Shown one piece after another: positions 1-11,610 of a DNA stretch of 64,000 nt. The notes beneath the pieces were generated by a model, which was not told the origin of the DNA, did no database searches, and saw only the letters and a list, made by a program, of their open reading frames with translations. The DNA is from Isoetes taiwanensis. Lineage: Eukaryota; Streptophyta; Lycopodiopsida; Isoetales; Isoetaceae. The stretch lies in the NCBI GenBank assembly GCA_021234155.1, contig JAJEKV010000079.1:551395-615394 (forward strand), read 5' to 3'. Made by a program: the position numbers and the translations under genes. Position 1 is the stretch's first letter, and every line of letters starts with the position of its first letter.

Positions 1-285
1 AGCGCCACGATTTCGCTAATTACGCTGGCCGTTGTTGAGCCAGCGAGGCAACCGGCAATTTACGTGAATACGATCTATAGAATAACCGATTTCCGTTTTT
101 GTGCTTGATGATCAAAACCTTAGCCTCCCATTGAATCTTTGCCATCTATTATCATGAAGTGAATATCGAGGTTGCCAATTAAATCTTCAAGTTTATTCCA
201 TATCAACATCTTCTTCGTCTTCATATCAAAAGGCACCACATCTGTAGGCATTGGCACATCACGGGTTTTCTATCATCTTTGTTGA

Positions 286-1080
286 CTATTTCCATTCGCG
301 TCTTTGCTTGTCGTATCTTCTGCTGACAAACATAGCCTTCGTGGACCTGAAAAGCCTGTCGACATGGATAGGATGTGTGAAGCTAAGGCCCAGTGGATAC
401 TTGTCAGCATATTTCTTGAGTTTGCTCATGGCCTCTAACTGTCTTGCCTTGTCATCATCACTAGTCATATCTGTAATGCCTAGAACATCTGGTGTTTCCC
501 TGGCTCTAGAACTTGCATCTTCCTTCTCTTTTAAAAGCTTGTAGGTACGGACTAGGCGACGGCCTTATCTTGATTGCTCTCCTCACAGCTGAGAGACCTT
601 CACATATTGTTTTTGGTGTCAATAGATCACCACCTGACCAGCCAAATTTGAAGAGGTTATCTGCGGCCTCATCCGTTCTTAGGGCAGTCTCCTTAAAGGA
701 ACTGGCACTGCAGTAATTTAACTTCTTCAATACTTTTTTATTTTTCTGACCCGCTTCAAGTAATACGGAACAGTAAGAATCGTCCTGTTCTTCGCATGTG
801 ATCAGAATACCTTGTTTCTTCATTTGATCTGTTTCCTTAACTCTAGACATGAAAATCAGATCTGTCTTTCCGCTAGTCTTGAAGATCTCCACATACCATT
901 CAGAGCCCTCTGGTAGATCTTCTTCTGGACATGGAGGCTCTACCTGAGCCTTCATTATTCCGGTCGTATCGTCAATGGTCACAACGTGTGCCAAATCTGC
1001 AACTGATACATCTTCATCCGTTCTTGGTTTTTTAAATGCGGATGTCCACGGACCTGCTTGCTTGAGGCTTTGCTTTTCTT
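286..1080 (-). pseudogene. Unrecognised broken coding region
   Basis: A minus-strand reading frame runs open from about 1080 down to 506, with its first Met at 994. A second frame continues from about 548 to 286. The two read as one protein with a single frameshift near 545-560: the first frame ends in a short run-off, while the second continues with charged, coding-like sequence (KLLKEKEDASSRA, then a Lys-rich stretch and YPLGLSFTHPIHVDRLF). The N-terminal part is acidic and includes VVTIDDTTGIMKAQVEPP. I recognise no domain. The break lies where the plus strand reads aggcgacgg, so it may be a consensus error of the CG-for-CHG kind seen elsewhere. It could be a host gene exon or part of an old transposon. 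Confidence 0.4.
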
Positions 1081-2017
1081 TTCACAATTTTAGAAGATCC
1101 TGAAAGTTACAATCATGTGGTGAGTAATGAAATCGTCCAGCGCGTTTGCTAAACATGCTTACTTTAAAAATATAAATTGTACCACGGGAAAAGTAGCGAG
1201 AGACAACCAAAACAATAATCTCTACATTATAAATCGCTGTAGAAGCGTTTAAGAGGGGCCCTACGACACACTTCTCTTTTATAAGAGACATACTAGGCTA
1301 CAAAAAGACTTGTCAAAGAACCGGAGAATCTGAAACAAAAGTATAAACAAACAAGTCTCAAGAAACTATAATTAAACGGTCTACATTATACAAAATGGAG
1401 AATACAAAACAAAAACACAGAAAACTGTACGGAGAAGATTATAACAAAAAACACACAAAACAAGGTAGTAAAAGCGTTAGAAATGACCGTAAAACAATAT
1501 AAAAGGTAGAAAATACCACGAGAGACACGCATACCGTAAAATACATCCTAAAACATCCTAAAAACCTAACAAAAAAGGGACCGTAAAATCAATTACAAAA
1601 CAAAAAGCGATCAATTACCCGAGGCTTGTTGGATTTGTGCTTTCTGCTTGTTCAAACCTCCGTGCTTGGGATTTGTGCTTTGGTGTCGCCCACCTCTACC
1701 AGCCTTCGGCGGCATCCTCTAGGCGCCATAGAACCGCAAGTCGCGGATAGTATGAGACCCGGGGTTTTGGTTTGAACTTATATGTATGCGTTCATAATCT
1801 AGGCCGTCAGATTTACAACCGTAAATTCAAATTCGCGTCCTTTTAAATTTATACCGCCTTAATTAACCGCCCGTCCCGCTCATTTACAAATTTAAATTGT
1901 GTTTTTCTTTTTAGTGCAATTTCAAGATAACAATTAATTATTAATTTCAAGAAACGCATATGTGGCAATCTACTACCACCTAATGGGGCCACCTACTATC
2001 GAGGCCAAGATCATTCC
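1081..2017. other. No gene seen
   Basis: AT-rich sequence without a supportable reading frame, RNA gene or recognisable element. A short stretch near 1620-1760 is richer in GC. Confidence 0.5.
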
Positions 2018-2160
2018 TACTATCAGAGCGCCCAAGAACAATCGACTATCAGAGCGCCCAAGATCCGTTCGATCGATCAAGATTCGTTCAATCCCATTCG
2101 ATCGATCGAGCCGCCTTCAATCCATTCGATCGAGCCGCCTTCAATTCCCATTCGATGTCT
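2018..2160 (+). repeat. Short direct repeats with TCGATCGA palindromes
   Basis: A unit reading CTATCAGAGCGCCCAAGA occurs twice about 26 bp apart (near 2018 and 2045). It is followed by repeats of TTCGATCGA(T/G) and GAGCCGCCTTCAATCC. The block is low-complexity and shows no coding potential. Confidence 0.6.
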
Positions 2161-2232
2161 GCTGAACTATGGTGAGTGTGATTCCATTCCGAATGCATTC
2201 TCTTGTTCTCTATTTTTCGTCCTCTATTTTTT

Positions 2233-2510
2233 ACAATGCATTCTGGTTCTTTATCAGTGTCGGAGAAGAATGCTATCTTTTAACAGCAAACTTGAAGCGC
2301 CGAGTAGGCTTATGTAAAATCGAAGATCTGAATCCAAGTTCTATGTGTCATGGTGTTCCTCTTGGAAACAGTTTCTGTAAGATTTCCATTATAAACTGCA
2401 ATTATGAAGATGAGGCTCTTCCAAGAAGACATCCGGTGGCGTCTGATTTGGTGAAAGTGTGGGCACATTTGTAGCATGGCCAAAAGAACGTCACGAAAAA
2501 GGTATGTATA
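2233..2510 (+). pseudogene. DUF8039-like plant transposon domain fragment
   Basis: The plus-strand frame includes RRVGLCKIEDLNP, CHGVPLGNSFCKISI, DEALPRRHP and then, after a frameshift near 2458, VGTFVAWPKER. The order of a 'HG.PLG' block, a 'ALP.P' block and a terminal 'GTFVAWP' block is what I recall of the domain called DUF8039 in plant CACTA/Ptta-type transposon proteins. Only about 90 residues are visible, and no transposase core or element ends could be found nearby. The assignment rests on motif memory, not on a search. Confidence 0.45.
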
Positions 2511-2740
2511 TTTGGATATTCAAAAAAATGAATATATCATAACATCTGCGTGATGTTGTGAATTTTTGAATTCTTTGATGTTCTTTAGCGATCATATCAA
2601 CCCCATGAAACTACACATTAATGAAAAATATGTAGTTTCTTGGGGTTCAATCATACTGGCTGGAGGGCATCAAAGGATTCAATGTTTTCGACATTGCATA
2701 TAAAAAACATAATAAACTAATGACAAAAGTATAGTGCAAA

Positions 2741-3500
2741 ATTGCGCGGTAGCGAGTTTGTATTCATATTCCAAAAAGTGTATGTACATTTCTTCTTCTA
2801 CAAAAATGCGCCAGGTAGCGAATTCTTTCTATCTCTACAATCGTCACATAGGCCCACTTCATCGGCCCAATACATAAAAAGTCCCACCTGTACCATTTGT
2901 GATATGGCAGGGATCCTCATCTTCCCTGCTGAATGTCGAGTCTCCAAACCCGAGTGTTGTATCGATCCTTGATACTATAAATCAAATCCTCGTTACTTAT
3001 TTGTTGGCATGAGCCTCACTAAGAGCATGAGGAGCCGATATGTCGAGAGATGCGATGGAAGTGTTCCCATGGCCCCTCGATGAGGGCGTGTAATGGAATC
3101 TCCAACTCTCTTTGAGCGTTTTGAACATCACAATCAAGTAATATCTTGTGCGAGGTCCGAGTTGATGGTGCGTCCGGGGAAGTGTATTTGAACTAGAACC
3201 ATCCGGTGTAGGATCGGCCCGGTGTCCATGCATAAGGAAAATCCATGGCACTAGAACGAGAGAAATTAAGTAATTAGCAAATGATATATTACTCTCCCCA
3301 GTAGAAGGATTCTGAACATACATAATTCAAAACGCGCCAGGCGCGTTTGCTTTGTTTTTTTCACAGATCTATTTCACACGCGCCTGGCGCGATTTGTATA
3401 GAACCGTATGAATAGAAAAACCAAACTAAAAACGCGCCTGGCGCGCTTTGATTAACCTAGTGGAAAATCGGAAACCAAAAATAGAAATGCACCAAGCGCG
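2741..3500. repeat. Spaced GCGCCWGGCGC palindromes
   Basis: The 11-bp palindrome GCGCC(A/T)GGCGC occurs at 3334-3344, 3380-3390 and 3434-3444. Degenerate versions lie at 3489-3500 (GCACCAAGCGCG), 2743-2754 (TGCGCGGTAGCG) and 2808-2820 (GCGCCAGGTAGCG). The copies in the 3.3-3.5 kb cluster are 46-55 bp apart and sit in AT-rich sequence, usually followed by a T-rich run. No gene overlaps them. Confidence 0.6.
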
Positions 3501-3589
3501 ATTTCTCCCATTCTAACATATTATTCTAACAGAATGCATAATGCAGAATACATTATTTTAGTTCAATATTTAGTTCATTGTTTTAGTTC

Positions 3590-3935
3590 ATTATTTAGAG
3601 CAGATAGAGGAAGAGCTAGTGAAATAGAATAAGAGCAGATACAACAAAATCATATAAGCAAGATCATAGAGCAGATAGATCATAGAGCAGATAGATCATA
3701 GATCATAGAGCAGATATATCATAGAGCAGATAGATCATAGATCATAGAGCAGATAGATCATAGAGCAGATAGATCATAGATCATAGATCATAGATCATAG
3801 AGCAAGATCATAGAGCAGATAGATCATAGATCATTATTTACTTCATTATTTTAGATCATTAATTAGAACAGATAGAGGAAGAGCTAGTGAAATAGAATAA
3901 GAGCGAATCATATAGGCAAGATCATAGAACAAGAT
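3590..3935. repeat. GATCATAG minisatellite inside a direct duplication
   Basis: Imperfect tandem copies of AGATCATAGAGCAGATAG fill 3650-3830. They are bracketed by a duplicated segment (about 3590-3675 and 3848-3930) containing GAGGAAGAGCTAGTGAAAT. The two segments differ where one reads AGAGCAGATAC and the other AGAGCGAATC. Confidence 0.65.
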
Positions 3936-4079
3936 CATAGAGCGGGGATCTATATATGAAGGTGGTAGGGCGGTTTTAGGACCCGATGCATGTAAAAAGT
4001 AAATAACATGCTTTATGTAAAATACCTACTTTATGTAAATAACAGAAATACTAACCTATTTGTGTCTTTGTGCAGAGAA

Positions 4080-4625
4080 TTGAGCCTTTGCCTTGAAATA
4101 AAACCAAAAGATCAAAACCAAAGTTGATTTGATTCGAGAAGCCGAGAAGCCGAGAAGCTTTAACACAAAAAACCAAAGTTATTCAAAGTCAGAGAGATTG
4201 TAGAGAGCCGAAAAACCAAAAAAGCTTACAAACCTTTGAGCCGAAAATACCTTTGAGCCGAAAACCCTAAAGCGGATGATTGTAGAAGCCGAAAAGCTCA
4301 AAAAGCCGAAGTTTAAAGCATATAGAAGCCGAGTTTAAAGCAGATAGAAGCCGAAAATAAGAACACAATACAGATAGAAGCCAAGAAGCAGATAGAATTC
4401 GGGATTGAAGCAGATTGAAGCAGATTGAAGCGCCTAGATAGCCAGATTGAAGCAGATAGATAGCCAGAAAAGCAGATAGGTCGAAAGCAGATAGGTCGAA
4501 AGCCAGTTCAAAAAGCAATAGCCGAAGCGCAGCTTTGAAAGCGCAATGAAAGAGAAGATCGAAAAGCGCGTAAGTTCGAAGAGAGACGAAAAGCTGGAAA
4601 AGTTCGAAAAGGATTATAAACCGGA
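4080..4625. repeat. Degenerate GAAGCCGA / GCAGATAGAAGCC repeats
   Basis: Short purine-rich units (GAAGCCGAGAAGCC, AAAGCAGATAGAAGCC, GATTGAAGCA) recur irregularly. This gives an artefactual open frame on the minus strand (4267-4518) rich in Leu, Phe and Ser, which I do not take as a gene. Confidence 0.55.
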
Positions 4626-4689
4626 AATAATAACCGCTTTAAAAATTGTATTGCTACCATAATAATAACTTGAAAATTTATTGCAAGGG

Positions 4690-5125
4690 TTATAAGTTAT
4701 AAGATTTAAGGTTAATAGTTTTAAGGTTATAAGTTAAGGTTATAAGTTAAGGTTAATAGTTTTAAGGTTATAAGTTAAGGTTATAAGTTAAGGTTAATAA
4801 GTTAAAGTTAATAGTTTTAAGGTTTATAAGTTAAGGTTATTAGTTAAGGTTAATATTTTTAAGTTCATAAATAAGGTTATAAGTTTAAAAGTTTATGAAT
4901 TTGAATTTAGAAGTTTTAAGTTTTAGAAGTTTTAAGGTTATATTTATTGAAGGTTTGAAGTTTTAACCTTAAAACTTCTAACCTTAAAAGTGCTAACCTA
5001 TAATAAGCTTTAAAGTTGTTTCTAAGGTTACAACATTTAAGGTTATTATAAGTTAATATATTATAGGTTAACTTATTACTATTATAGATTAAGTTATTAT
5101 AGGTTATTAAGGTTATTATTAAGGT
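4690..5125. repeat. AT-rich AAGGTTATAAGTT tandem repeats
   Basis: AAGGTTATAAGTTAAGGTTAATAG(TTTT) units are repeated many times with variable spacing, followed by a more degenerate zone to about 5125. The block ends some 90 bp before the decayed gene at 5.2 kb, so it might be that element's subterminal region. No terminal inverted repeat was found. Confidence 0.6.
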
Positions 5126-5214
5126 TAACTTTCATTTAAGAACATGTTAGGGAGATGTTATTTGGATATGCTAACTTACTATAGGTTTTATGCATTTTAG
5201 GTCAATAGCATGCA

Positions 5215-7960
5215 AAATGCTAAATCCCCAAGGCCCCCAATGATGGTGATCAAGGCAAGGATGACAAAGATGATGGCAAAGGAAAGGAAAAGACCTCAAA
5301 TGAAAAGGATGATGCCAAAGGAAAGGAAATTGTACTTTATACTGGTCGATTGGAAAAACAAAAGGTCAAGATCCCGCATGCATGCAAACCTTGAGAGGCG
5401 AGGGAGAAGGGATTATTGTTCTAGCAGATCCTATCAATGCAAAGGAATGATGAAAGATTAGGGGAGGACAAAAGTTAGGTGTGGCAATCTCAAAATTATA
5501 TGACAATTGGAAGGAAAAGGGTTCAGGCAAACAAGAATGCCTTGCTTGTGTGAAGCAACTAGAGGTTCCAACTATTGTTGCATGGCCTAGGGACAGTATT
5601 CAACTAGAGGGGAACTACACGTTTCTTATAGATGTAGAACCATTGTCAATAATGTTCACACAGTGTAGCAAGAGGCCACTTCCAACTTTCAAACATTATC
5701 CCACCAAAAGATGCAAGTGAGATTATGATTGTTCTCCTGAAGCCTTGATGAAGGTTAGAGGAAGTGAATGTTGTTGGGCCTCCTGTATTAGAATGTTCAC
5801 AATAGAGGAGATGGTGGCAGCAAGAGCTACATATCAGGAACATAAGTGTGATAGCAGGAGGAATTTCATGTACACCATATTTGGCTATGCAATTCAGCTA
5901 GGATGAAAGATCAAAGAAGAAAAGATTCCCATTGAATGGAAAGTGGATATGTTCAAAAGCATGGATGGCTATACATGGAATTCCAACCTCTTCTTGGCAC
6001 AACTGGCAAAAGAGACATGAAAATGGTAGTAAAATTGCATTGCATGGGAACACTGGCCTGGTAAGGCCTACCTCAAGAACTATAGCTACAAAGGAAATAT
6101 TTGAAAGATATGTGGATTTCAATGCGTAAAAACATGCCACATAAGAGTAAGAAGGATGAACAGGGTAGAGTTATTGTTGAAAAGAGATTGCCATCCCATT
6201 GTACCCGTAGAAAGAGCATATTAGAGGAAATAAATGCATTGCTTCGAACTTGGAGTGGCCTCTATATCCCAGCCCAGTTTTAGTAGGCTATGGAATAAGC
6301 ATTTCAAGCATGTGACCATAGCAACTTCAAACAACTTTGCCAAGTGCAATTTATGTGCTAAGCTGAAGGAGACACTAGATAAGACCGTGCAACCAAGTCT
6401 AAGGGCAAAGATAAAGGGAACATATGAAGGACCATATGACGGATCAACTATCATGTAGATCAACTTATTGGATGTGGAGGACCTTATCCGCAATGGAACC
6501 TAATAACTATCTATGTATTATACATGATAAAATGGACCAACGAAGCCTTGTCTTCCACAATTCAAGTACATTCCTAAGTCATGTGGAAGATCATACCCTT
6601 TGCGATTTCAATGACTCGGGCAATATTGCATGGGCAGTCTCCACCCTATTATGGCCATTTCGGTTTAGAGTTGTGGAGTGATGGTCCAGATTTTCACATT
6701 GGGAGTATCATGAGGTGTTTAAGAAACTATGAGAAGGGTTACAATGGTCACCCACAGATCCTACAGCTAGCCGTGCACTACATAGTGCATTGTTGGATGG
6801 AACCCCTAATAGTATTGAAAAGTTTAGCAAGGCAAGATTTAGGAGGAATGGACCTAATGAACATGTTGGAGCTTCAACATCTCGTGCTAAACCTCGAGAT
6901 CTGCCAAAAGCTCCTCTTGCAACTAGATAATTGTCTTTGGTCAAAATAAGAACGGTGGATGTTTTCTTTCCTATCCTACTTAACAAATTTGTGGGTATTT
7001 TTGAAAGAGTCAATTTGGGGTTCCTAATGCCCTGGACATACTCATGAGGATGTGGATGCATTGTTTGGAAAATATAGTCATGTATTGAGGGCAAACTGAC
7101 GGGTTACCAACTTTCCCCGTGCCTATCATAGAAGAAGTGCCCGATTGGAAGAGTTTTGTGGATGGTTATGCTCGACATGGAAGGTCATTCTAGACCTCTT
7201 CAATTCACTTTTGGGTGAGAGAAGGGATTCCAATCATGCAATGGAAAATGAGACCTTGAGAGGAGATGTGGAGAGGTGGGGCAGAAATTTGGCCTTGGGA
7301 TACAAATGGCAAGCCTATGATACCTCCCCGGTCAACCAAAAGCTCTAAAACCAATCAAGAAGTCAAGCAATTGGGCTTGACTAAGGATGGCATCAATGAC
7401 TACATCAAGCATTGGCAAACTAATTCGATGACACTAATCGTGCATTGATAGATTATTGGAAGAAGGTGATCAACTTGTTGGATGAGGTAGACACATCCTC
7501 GGAAGAGTTTGCTAGAAGGGTGGTTCCCTAAAAGTAAGTGGAAAACATTAGCTGGTGCTTGACGAAGATGATGGTACCATTAGTAGCATTGTGAAGGCAT
7601 ATGCTCCTCCTCAATCGATAAACACTATGTTGGTCCTAAGAAGGATAGGCCAAAATATTTAGGCATGGATTGTTATGAACCTTCTATCGACGTGGAGTGC
7701 CACCAATTTGTAGTAGTAAAACCAAAGCGATCTAGAGACCTATCCAAAGGTGGTTGGGATACACTATCTCGGATATTTGCAAAAGAAGAAGGTGATGTTA
7801 ACTTCAATAAGGTGCGTGGAATGGTGGTGTCCATTACATCGGTTGAGTAATGTCACCGATAAAGAAAGATATTTGATTGTTGGACAAAGAGGGTGGAGGA
7901 GAAATCCAAGTGATCCCCGATCTTTGGCTAGACATTGAAACCGTATTGTACTCGTGGACT
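5215..7960 (+). pseudogene. Decayed DUF7869-like protein, possible DDE transposase
   Basis: Overlapping plus-strand frames, broken by stops and frameshifts, read in order as one large protein. The parts are a Lys/Asp-rich N-terminus (5215-5390); an unassigned block with ACVKQLEVPTIVAWP (5480-5720); LPSHCTRRKSILEE (6188-6230); ISQPSFSRLWNKHFKHV with CNLCAKLKE (6260-6370); HDKMDQ (6522-6540); HFGLELWSDG (about 6655-6685); QLDNC (6919-6933); and GHTHEDVDALFGKYSHVLR (from 7034). The order DxMD, LDN(C) and GHTHED(V/I)D matches, from memory, the family annotated in other eukaryotes as DUF7869, and resembles an RNase H-fold D-D-E/D triad. The triad reading is inference. At least five frame breaks make the copy non-coding as assembled. 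The frame break just before GHTHED falls at a CCTGG site. Confidence 0.6.
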
Positions 7961-9720
7961 CCAAAAACTATTCCTAGTAAAACAGCGAGAGTTACAATAC
8001 CTCAGGATGTAAGGAATAAGGTTCTCATATCCTTGGGGATGCTAGTGGAAAAATGAAAAACAGTTACTATGTATCTTTTCTACAGTTAATAAAAGTTGTG
8101 TACTACTTGAGTTCCATGATATATGATTTTGTAATTTGAAGTTAAGGTGTGAATTTATATTCCCGTGTGTGATTATATGTTAACGTCTATTCTAGTCTAA
8201 GGGCAACAAAGTTACTAAAAAAGTGAATTTATCAAAGTTACTAAAAAAGTGCAATATAAAATTTATCCCAAAATTAAGACATAATCCCAATTTAATTGAA
8301 TGATGGTTCTATGATTTTGTGACATTGTGCTAGCCTGATCGACTTGATTTTATGGTAATTTAGGATAATTGTACCTTTGTGGTCACAACATGATGAAGAA
8401 AGTTGGATGATCGTTGGCTTTGATGATTTAATACTTGGATATTCTTACGATTCTTCTGCCTTGGTTACTTTTGGTGGAACTTTAAGATCCAAATGTTTGT
8501 CCAATATTAATGGACATCTCAACTTTGATTCAAAGGCACCTCCACCTTGATTCACTTTTTGGTGTAGGGAAATTCCACGTTCATTAGTTCCTCTGATATA
8601 TTTGCAAAATGTGTTTGTATTTATCATTTGACAGAGTTGAATGAAATGCCTCGGGAACTATTATTTTTTGAGATTATTACTACTTTATTATCATCCCCAA
8701 GTGTAACTATTGTAGTATGTAACATGCCACATGAAAGACATTCATTCTATCTAACGTTCCATTGTTTTACCAATACCCATAGTTATATCATTGGTCAACA
8801 CGATTTGGCTATTAAATTTTGCAAGGACATTAACCCAAGTCGATAGTTTAATCTTATGCCCACCCTCACTTGCATGTTGCTCATATAGATACATGTGCAA
8901 ATAATGGCAACATTTCCACACGTTTATTTAACCACATTTTAATTTTTATTATACTATACTCCAATTGTAATTGTGTTGAACTACGAATTGGATCCGCTAT
9001 CTTCTACAAACCCTAAACCATCTTAATACCAATTAATACTCCTACTTCTAAGCAAACCATGCCACTTTAATTCAACTACATATTCCATATTTCTACCCAT
9101 TTAATGCATACACGCAAGGCTAATGCCCAATCTCTTCCACTACATTACATCTTTGGATGTGATTACTTTTATAACTCTTTATCCCCCTGCAAACTCTATA
9201 ATGTCTACCTATTCCATACGTCAACGATTAATGCCCGGCATCGCCGGGCACACGTTTCTAGTATTTCTTACAATGAAAAGACTTACATGGATAATAGTTT
9301 TTTGCTTCCATATTTCCTATGGCACCCCATCGTCCAAACACATGTCACCTTTTCCATTAGATTTTTGCCGTCATATTCCATATGCTATACCATCGTCCAA
9401 ATGGATGTGCCGTTTTCCTTTGATAATACGCAAACAATGTTACCCCATGAAAAATTTACATGTCCTTTTCTTCACATCCAATGTTAGCATGTAGCATTGG
9501 TTTTTGCCCTTAAACTTTTCTTTGAAATAATGTCACACATATCCAATATTAGCAATGTAAAAATATGTGACTCTATATTCACATTTTGTCATACAATACC
9601 AAGGGGTACCACTTCATATGCCAACCACCATATACCATTGGGTCCACATCGGCTAATCAAGCATCCACACATGCCAGTTCATGAATTTATATTGTGTAAG
9701 TTACCATGTCATATTAATAT
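7961..9720. other. No gene seen
   Basis: AT-rich intergenic sequence. Short open frames (for example 8445-8627 minus and 9104-9494 plus) show no domain or coding bias that I can defend. A weak internal repetition with CCATCGTCCAAA occurs near 9330 and 9390. Confidence 0.5.
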
Positions 9721-9735
9721 AAAAAAAAAAAAAAA

Positions 9736-11478
9736 CCCTTTTAATCTGTTTAGACAGACTATTATCTGCTCAAGACCTTGAAAGGTAAAGAGTAGATCCA
9801 TTGGCAGCCTTAAACATAATCAGGTTTTATGTTTAAGCACAAGACTTGGTATCATTACAACATAATCTAATTAAACTTGTAACTTTTGTCAAAATTTATT
9901 CAAGAACCATGTTTCCCATAAACTTCACCAAATAATGACTATTTTATTATTCATCTTTTAAATCAACAAGACAATTGTACATTAATTAAAAAACCTTTAA
10001 ATGTATGACCAGAATCTGATCTAATATCTCAGGTTTCCAAATAATACCTCTTTCATGTTAAAACATGTCAAATTGTCAACAAATAAACAGATATGTAACA
10101 TTGCAGCAGTACTCTTCAAGAACCCAAGATATATGTCCAAGAATGAACAGAAATACTGAGTATAGAGCAAAGAAAACACATTACCGCATCCACAAACACA
10201 AAACAAGCATAAGAATGGTTGTAAATGTAAGGGATAGCGGTGTCATGGGTTTCTTTGAGGTTATCCCCTTCACTATGTCGATTATTTTTAGACAACATGC
10301 CAAAAGGTGATAAGAAAATCACATGCAGTAAATAACCTGCCACACATGTGCTCCAGCATGCTTATTTCACTGTTAATTTCCAGATTTACCAGCTTCCTCT
10401 TAATCATATTTCTATCCTGATGTAAGCTGGAGTTTCCTTTACCTGATTTACCTAATTTGTTCAAATCTTACCATCTCGGCGGTGATCTAGTTATTTCTTC
10501 ATCCCCTACTAGCCCCGCACCATTAATTTCACTAGGCATAATTATTGGCATAGTACTTAATACTCCAAATGAATATTACATGTATTTATCTATGATGACA
10601 AACCGGCATGGATAACTTGCAACTTTTCCGAAATATACAATGAAATTTTCAATAACTTATCGGACCTTTATGGGACGCCCAAAGTGATATTTGAGATTTC
10701 CAATGTGATGCCATCGATCCACGCTAGTTGCCATATTATTGTGTGTGATTCCATCTCCATCATTGATAATTGCGCTTGCATCCCCGCCATTAGTATCCTC
10801 TCCTCCTTTCGGCATTCCTTTTCTGGCAGTATTGCTACCACCGTGGCGGGGAAATCACGAAACTTCTATCTTGAAATATCTTCTTGTTGCCACTAGACTT
10901 CAACTTCTCATCTCGCAATCCTTTTCCTAGTGGCATAGTTAAGATCACCCTTCTTTTCACGGGCATGATTGGCAAAGCTTTATAGAGCACCTAAAAACAA
11001 TCCTAGCCCCGGCGGAATGCAACAGCTTTGTTTTTCCAGCCCATCATATGTTTCTTATATAGCATGAACCAAAGACTTAATACCGAGCAGGTTAAGGGAG
11101 TGAGCATACCTTAGCCAGCTTGTTTGGCGTCTTTGTCCATGTCCCGTCTCGAGAGCCGTTTCTATTACATCCATTGCCCTAAAGATCGATCGCTAATTCC
11201 TTCACGCCATATTTCTACAGTATACAATTTACCTATTTTTGTTTGTTAAAGTCCAAATGTTAGGTTCACTCCATAAAAAATTCCAATGTATTTTTGAGAT
11301 CTACTATACCCTTGTCCATGAATAGGAACCATAAATTCTCACTTTCCACATATGCTTCCATCCTCAAAAATATCCCTAGTCTCATGTTTTAACTTCCTTT
11401 CATGGCAATCGAAGTCTAATAGGTGTGATCATTGTCTTATCCAACACCTATATATGTTAAATGCTAATAATAAAAAAA
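9736..11478 (-). repeat. LTR-like flank, copy A
   Basis: This flank aligns over its length with 15567-17315 and with the two parts of 21459-24949. It contains a broken ORF3 (about 10660-11150, minus). Relative to copy C, many CAG/CTG sites read as CG-containing strings (for example TAGCAGGTGTC becomes TAGCGGTGTC near 10237). The left edge is a 15-base A-tract. Confidence 0.75.
10660..11150 (-). pseudogene. ORF3 relic, copy A
   Basis: This segment aligns to the intact 157-residue frame at 24126-24599 but carries several small indels and substitutions that break it. Most lie at positions where copy C has CAG or CTG: CCTGGCCGG in C corresponds to CCCCGGCGG in A, CATCTGCAAT to CATCTCGCAAT, and TTTCTGGGC to TTTTCACGGGC. 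Whether these are true mutations or consensus errors cannot be settled from this sequence. Confidence 0.6.
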
Positions 11479-11546
11479 TCCTGCCTCCTCCCGTAGGACA
11501 GGTGGACCTCAGTACAATATTAGTTTTCTTGGTAGTAACAAGGAGA

Positions 11547-11577
11547 GTAGGACCTTGTTGTACCACCAAGGTCCTAC
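11547..11577 (-). other. Conserved hairpin downstream of ORF2, copy A
   Basis: GTAGGACCTTG (11547-11557) and CAAGGTCCTAC (11567-11577) form a perfect 11-bp stem with a 9-base loop. It lies about 35 bases downstream of the ORF2 stop in transcription direction. The same stem and loop are present at 17384-17414 behind the second ORF2. It could be a 3'-end RNA structure used in processing or template recognition; that role is inference. Confidence 0.55.
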
Positions 11578-11610
11578 CCTTCCTATAATGTTTGAAAAAA
11601 AGATATAGAA

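Noticed and set aside
3650-3830. CRISPR-like array
   Set aside because: The units are contiguous minisatellite copies without unique spacers, in a plant-type nuclear sequence.
4267-4518. Minus-strand 83-residue Leu/Phe/Ser-rich frame
   Set aside because: Produced by short GAAGCCGA-type repeats; no independent evidence for a protein.
9736-11478. Ordinary LTR interpretation of the flanks
   Set aside because: No TG...CA ends, no primer-binding site or polypurine tract next to them, no RNase H or integrase in the internal region, and no target duplication.
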